Source: Vogesella aquatica
Lineage (GTDB): Bacteria; Pseudomonadota; Gammaproteobacteria; Burkholderiales; Chromobacteriaceae
DNA: 64,000 nt
Reading direction: 5' to 3'
Assembly (NCBI RefSeq): GCF_028548455.1
Contig: NZ_JAQQLF010000009.1
Location: forward strand, 62,001-126,000
Shown piece by piece: positions 60,719-64,000 of this stretch. The position numbers and the translations under genes are program-made. Every line of letters starts with the position of its first letter. Within the stretch, counting starts at the first letter, position 1. The notes under the pieces are model-generated. The model was given only the letters and a program-made list of their open reading frames with translations. It was not told the DNA's origin and did not search any database.

Positions 60719-61930
60719 ATGCTCACAGATACCAAACTACGCCACCTCAAGCCGCAGGCCAAAATGTACAAGGTCGCTGACCGTGATGGCCTCTACGTAG
60801 CCGTCACGCCTGCAGGCGGCATTTCCTTCCGCTACAACTACTCAATAAACGGCCGCCAGGAGACGATGACCTTCGGCCGCTATGGTCTGGGTGGCATCAC
60901 GCTAGCAGAAGCGCGTGAGCGGCTTGGAGAGGCCAAAAAGATGATTTCGGCAGGCAAATCACCGGCCAAGGAAAAAGCCAGGGACAAAGCACGGGTGAAA
61001 GGGGCGGAAACCTTCGGTGCCTGGGCGGAAAAGTGGCTACGCGGCTACCAGATGGCCGACTCCACCCGCGACATGCGCCGCTCTATTTTCGAGCGCGAGT
61101 TAAAGCACAAATTCGGTAACCAGAAATTGGCCGAGATCAGCCACGAAGACTTGCGCACGTTGACCGATGCCATCGTGCAACGTGGCGCACCGGCAACGGC
61201 CGTACACGCCCGCGAAGTAGTGATGCAGGTGTACCGCTGGGCAATCGAGCGTGGCCAGAAGGTAGAAAACCCTGCCGAGCTGGTAAGACCTGCCAGCATC
61301 GCCAAATTTGAACCACGCGACCGCGCCCTGACACCGGACGAAATCGCGCTGATGTACCAGTACCTGGAGCGCATCGGTACCACCCCATCCATTCGTGCAG
61401 CCTGCAAGCTGCTGTTGCTGACGATGGTACGCAAGAGCGAGCTTACCAACGCCACCTGGAGCGAAATCAACTTCAGCGAAGCCGTGTGGACTATCCCGAA
61501 GGAACGGATGAAGCGCCGCACTCCACACCTGGTGTTTCTATCCAGGCAAGCAATGGACATCCTGATTGCACTCAAAACCTTTGCTGGCGGTTCAGCGTAT
61601 GTATTGCCATCACGTTATGATATTGACAAGCCGATGAGCAGTGCGACCCTTAACCAGGTACTGGCGCTGACCTACAAGCTGGCACAAAAGGAAGGCAAAC
61701 CGCTGGCCAAGTTTGGCCCGCATGACCTGCGGAGAACAGCCAGCACCCTGCTACATGAGGCTGGCTATAACACTGACTGGATTGAAAAATGTCTGGCTCA
61801 TGAGCAGAGAGGCGTTAGGGCTGTATACAACAAAGCTGAATATCGAGAGCAGCGAACAGAAATGCTGCAAGACTGGGCATCAATGATTGATTTGTGGAGT
61901 AGAAAAGGAAATGAGCATGAGCCATCCTAA
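60719..61930 (+). CDS. P4-type tyrosine integrase (403 aa)
   Basis: An N-terminal DUF4102-type arm-binding domain (LTDTKLRHLKPQAKMYKVAD; FGRYGLGGITLAEARERLGE) is followed by a core-binding domain and the catalytic domain with the tyrosine-recombinase residues: R in TMVRKSELTNATW, H-x-x-R in HDLRRTAS, and H...Y in CLAHEQRGVRAVYNKAEY. ATG 60719 suits the domain; an ATG 21 codons upstream is also open. It lies just after guaA, in the same direction. The DUF2971 gene overlaps its end by 14 bases. Intact and probably active. Confidence 0.93.
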   Translation: MLTDTKLRHLKPQAKMYKVADRDGLYVAVTPAGGISFRYNYSINGRQETMTFGRYGLGGITLAEARERLGEAKKMISAGKSPAKEKARDKARVKGAETFGAWAEKWLRGYQMADSTRDMRRSIFERELKHKFGNQKLAEISHEDLRTLTDAIVQRGAPATAVHAREVVMQVYRWAIERGQKVENPAELVRPASIAKFEPRDRALTPDEIALMYQYLERIGTTPSIRAACKLLLLTMVRKSELTNATWSEINFSEAVWTIPKERMKRRTPHLVFLSRQAMDILIALKTFAGGSAYVLPSRYDIDKPMSSATLNQVLALTYKLAQKEGKPLAKFGPHDLRRTASTLLHEAGYNTDWIEKCLAHEQRGVRAVYNKAEYREQRTEMLQDWASMIDLWSRKGNEHEPS

Positions 61931-62798
61931 GATTCATATTGGCAAGTCACTGCATCATGATGAAAAGTTGTGGCGATATATGGGAATCGAAAAACTAGTA
62001 TGCCTTCTCCATGAGAGAAAATTATACTTCACTCCTCTATCTCATTTTAAAGAGACAGATCCATACGAAGGATACATACCCAAAACAGCATTACACCAAA
62101 TAATAACTAACTTGCAATTCATTCGAGCCGCATCAGTAGAACATATAAAAGATGAGATTAGGAAATTTCACGACTACGAAGACAATCCTGAATACATGAG
62201 AATAATAAAAGAATATGAAAGTGACGATATAACCATAGTAAAAACAGTTCAGCAGGTTGTATCATCTACTACAGTGAACTGCTGGCATTGCAATCAATTT
62301 GAATCAGAGGCAATGTGGGGACTTTATTCAAGACAAGGCATTGCAATTCAAACATCAGTAAAATCACTAACGGACTCACTACACCTAACTGACAACAGCT
62401 TAAACATATCTATTGGAAGAGTAAAATATCTCGATTTCAATTCCGCAGAAAACGACATGGCTTCATGCTTAACTGATGACGGGCATACTCTTGGAATGAT
62501 TAAGAGAGAGTCTTACGCCCATGAAAAAGAAGTCAGACTAATAGCCTCCCGTAATTTCAAAATCAATGGATTAGCCAGCTTGAAATCCGAGCCCATAATG
62601 ATCTCTGCAGACGTAGAAAAGCTCATAGAAAAAATATACGTATCTCCTTATGCCAGCACTGCAATGGAACATTGCATAACATACATCTGCGAAAAATACG
62701 GCATACCAAAGGAGAAAATATGCAAATCCAAATTACTGACTGGGCACGATGAATTATTTGATATTTTCCAAAATAATCCATCAACCAAATCGCCCTGA
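61917..62798 (+). CDS. DUF2971-like protein, AT-rich accessory gene (293 aa)
   Basis: The pattern LWRYMGIEKLVCLLHERKLY, then FKETDPYEGYIP, WHCNQFESEAMWGLYSRQGI and ESYAHEKEVRL is typical of the DUF2971 family, whose function is unknown but which is often found in phage and defence-associated regions. ATG 61917 has AAGGA at seven bases. It overlaps the integrase gene by 14 bases, and its end overlaps the convergent AlpA-like gene. Its base composition is clearly more AT-rich than the host, a sign of transfer. A role in phage defence is only a suggestion. Confidence 0.8.
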   Translation: MSHPKIHIGKSLHHDEKLWRYMGIEKLVCLLHERKLYFTPLSHFKETDPYEGYIPKTALHQIITNLQFIRAASVEHIKDEIRKFHDYEDNPEYMRIIKEYESDDITIVKTVQQVVSSTTVNCWHCNQFESEAMWGLYSRQGIAIQTSVKSLTDSLHLTDNSLNISIGRVKYLDFNSAENDMASCLTDDGHTLGMIKRESYAHEKEVRLIASRNFKINGLASLKSEPIMISADVEKLIEKIYVSPYASTAMEHCITYICEKYGIPKEKICKSKLLTGHDELFDIFQNNPSTKSP

Positions 62799-63008
62799 AA
62801 CAATATTTGATCGTTTTTTTATCTCAATCCATGCTTCAATCTCGGACAAATCCCAAGCAACATTCCGACTGGTAAGCGCAATGCGGCGCGGAAAATCTCC
62901 GCGCTGCTCTAGGTTGTAGATAGTGCGCTCGGACAGCGGAATCATGGCCAGCAGCGTTTTACGGTTAATCAGGACTTTGGTTTTCATCTTGCGTTGCATT
63001 GGTGCCAT
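62781..63008 (-). CDS. AlpA-like helix-turn-helix regulator (75 aa)
   Basis: The motif LLAMIPLSERTIYNLEQRGD, then FPRRIALTSRNVAWDLSEIE and AWIE is that of AlpA/excisionase-type regulators found near P4-type integrases. ATG 63008 begins one base after the secretin stop; ATG codons at 62999 and 62987 are alternatives. It may act as excision factor or phage repressor. It overlaps the DUF2971 end by 18 bases. Confidence 0.8.
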   Translation of the reverse strand: MAPMQRKMKTKVLINRKTLLAMIPLSERTIYNLEQRGDFPRRIALTSRNVAWDLSEIEAWIEIKKRSNIVSGRFG

Positions 63009-63009
63009 A

Positions 63010-64000
63010 TCAGATTTTGGTCGCTTGTAGCAGCAGCAGGACTTCGGTTCTGTTGCTGGACTGGCTGTTGGTGCGCATGAACTTTGGCAGGAAGGACAGC
63101 CCCGAGGTACCTTGGCTGTCCTTGTCGGTTGTAAGGCCACCCAGCACGATCAGTTCCCCATCGGCAGCAGATACGGTCGTTGCCAGAGCCCTTTTGGTTA
63201 GCGTCGGGGAGTTGTTAACGCCGGTTTCGGTGCGGCCGAAGTCGCTGATCTGCTGATCGACCGTCATCTCTACGGATGCGCCCCGTACAACAGGGGACAG
63301 ACTGAGAATGACGCCGGACGAGCGATACTCCACTGATTGCACGGCAGCACCGCCCCCTTGGGGAAAGCTGACGTTGCCGAGTGTGGGCACGTCCTGGCCA
63401 ACCGTTAGCCTGGCAGCAGCGCCTGACTTGACCCGCAGCCGTGGCGTAGACATCACCTTGAAACGGGAGTCACCCGCCAAGGCCGACAGCGCCATTTCGA
63501 AGTTGGCCGCCTTGAACGTCACCGCATTGCCCTGTGCGGCCTCTGTCCCGATGTTCACCCCCAGCTTGCCGCCGAGCAGGTTCAGCGCCAGAGAGAAGGC
63601 TGTGCCTTCGTTCATGCCGGTACTCACCTCGTACACCACCGCTTTAACGGCCACCTCGCCACTGGCGGTATCAACCTGCGGCAGCAGCTTTTTCAGCTTG
63701 GCAATCTCATCTGCCGTGCCCTGAAAAATCATGGTGTCACCATCCTGATCTATCAGTGCAGACGCTGATGTTGGTGGCGCAGTAGCACTGCCCAGCTCAA
63801 TCTTTGCGCTCTTAGGCGCATGTACTGAGCGGGACACAGTAAAGCCACCACTGCTGAATAGCGGTGTCAGTAAATCGACCAGGTACGACATGGCACGATG
63901 CTGCGGGTGGTAAATAAACACGTCCTGCCCAGCTACGGGCTTGTCCTGGGCCGGCTTGGATGTGACGAAATCCACCCCGCCACGGCTTTCAATGGCGAAG
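63010..64000 (-). CDS. Phage-type secretin, pIV/GspD-like (5' end outside window)
   Basis: The frame is open through the right edge; 329 residues are visible. It contains an N-domain-like part (QDVFIYHPQHRAMSYLVDLL), a second small domain, and the C-terminal secretin domain (VMSTPRLRVKSGAAARLTVG, VEYRSSGVILSLSPVVRGAS, LIVLGGLTTDKDSQ). Secretins form outer-membrane channels. This compact form, next to an AlpA-like gene and integrase, resembles the export channel of filamentous (Inoviridae-type) prophages rather than PilQ or GspD. The rest lies beyond the window. Confidence 0.87.
   Translation of the reverse strand, partial: FAIESRGGVDFVTSKPAQDKPVAGQDVFIYHPQHRAMSYLVDLLTPLFSSGGFTVSRSVHAPKSAKIELGSATAPPTSASALIDQDGDTMIFQGTADEIAKLKKLLPQVDTASGEVAVKAVVYEVSTGMNEGTAFSLALNLLGGKLGVNIGTEAAQGNAVTFKAANFEMALSALAGDSRFKVMSTPRLRVKSGAAARLTVGQDVPTLGNVSFPQGGGAAVQSVEYRSSGVILSLSPVVRGASVEMTVDQQISDFGRTETGVNNSPTLTKRALATTVSAADGELIVLGGLTTDKDSQGTSGLSFLPKFMRTNSQSSNRTEVLLLLQATKI

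Overview
The window reads as chromosome of a motile, GC-rich betaproteobacterium. Gene order (tsaB-rimI-udg, pyrG-kdsA-eno-ftsB, tRNA-Val-thrS-infC-rpmI-rplT-pheST-ihfA, yajC-secDF) and the look of proteins such as Tgt and IF3 suggest Neisseriales, probably Chromobacteriaceae, but the species cannot be named from sequence alone. No rRNA or CRISPR array is visible.

Region by region. 1-11.3 kb is signal transduction. A minus-strand set runs HK, STAS protein, cheY, cheA, cheW (cut by the left edge). A plus-strand set runs cheV, cheV, cheY, cheZ, cheA and an EAL-HDOD protein. 11.3-13.2 kb holds tsaB, rimI and a family 4 uracil-DNA glycosylase. 13.2-21.9 kb holds an MCP, an HsbA/HsbR-like partner-switch pair, a YigZ protein, a DctS/DctR-type two-component system and a divergent orphan periplasmic binding protein. 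21.9-34.6 kb is mixed: a GntR regulator, four tRNAs, folD, purU, a flavoprotein, a second MCP, a methyltransferase, yfcF and a LysR regulator. 34.5-42.3 kb is the minus-strand translation operon. 42.4-49.5 kb carries tgt, yajC-secD-secF, a DedA protein and mutL. 49.5-60.4 kb carries rpmB-rpmG, pyrG-kdsA-eno-ftsB, a diguanylate cyclase, rnfH/ratA divergent from smpB, and guaA. From about 60.4 kb to the right edge a mobile element, probably a filamentous-phage-type prophage, sits downstream of guaA (integrase, AT-rich DUF2971 gene, AlpA-like regulator, secretin).

The most striking signals are two. (1) A complete-looking ribosome-mediated transcription attenuator lies in front of thrS: a 12-codon leader peptide with five threonine codons, competing hairpins and an intrinsic terminator, placed 24 bp after a tRNA-Val gene that appears to share its transcript. 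(2) The 11-mer GGTTGGCCGCA (10-mer core at least 30 times by eye) recurs across the host part of the window. It often occurs as inverted pairs at gene ends, like uptake-sequence terminators in other competent bacteria, but with an unrelated sequence.

Starts were chosen from Shine-Dalgarno spacing and family length, and several differ from the longest open frame. All family assignments are from memory of protein families; no database search was possible.
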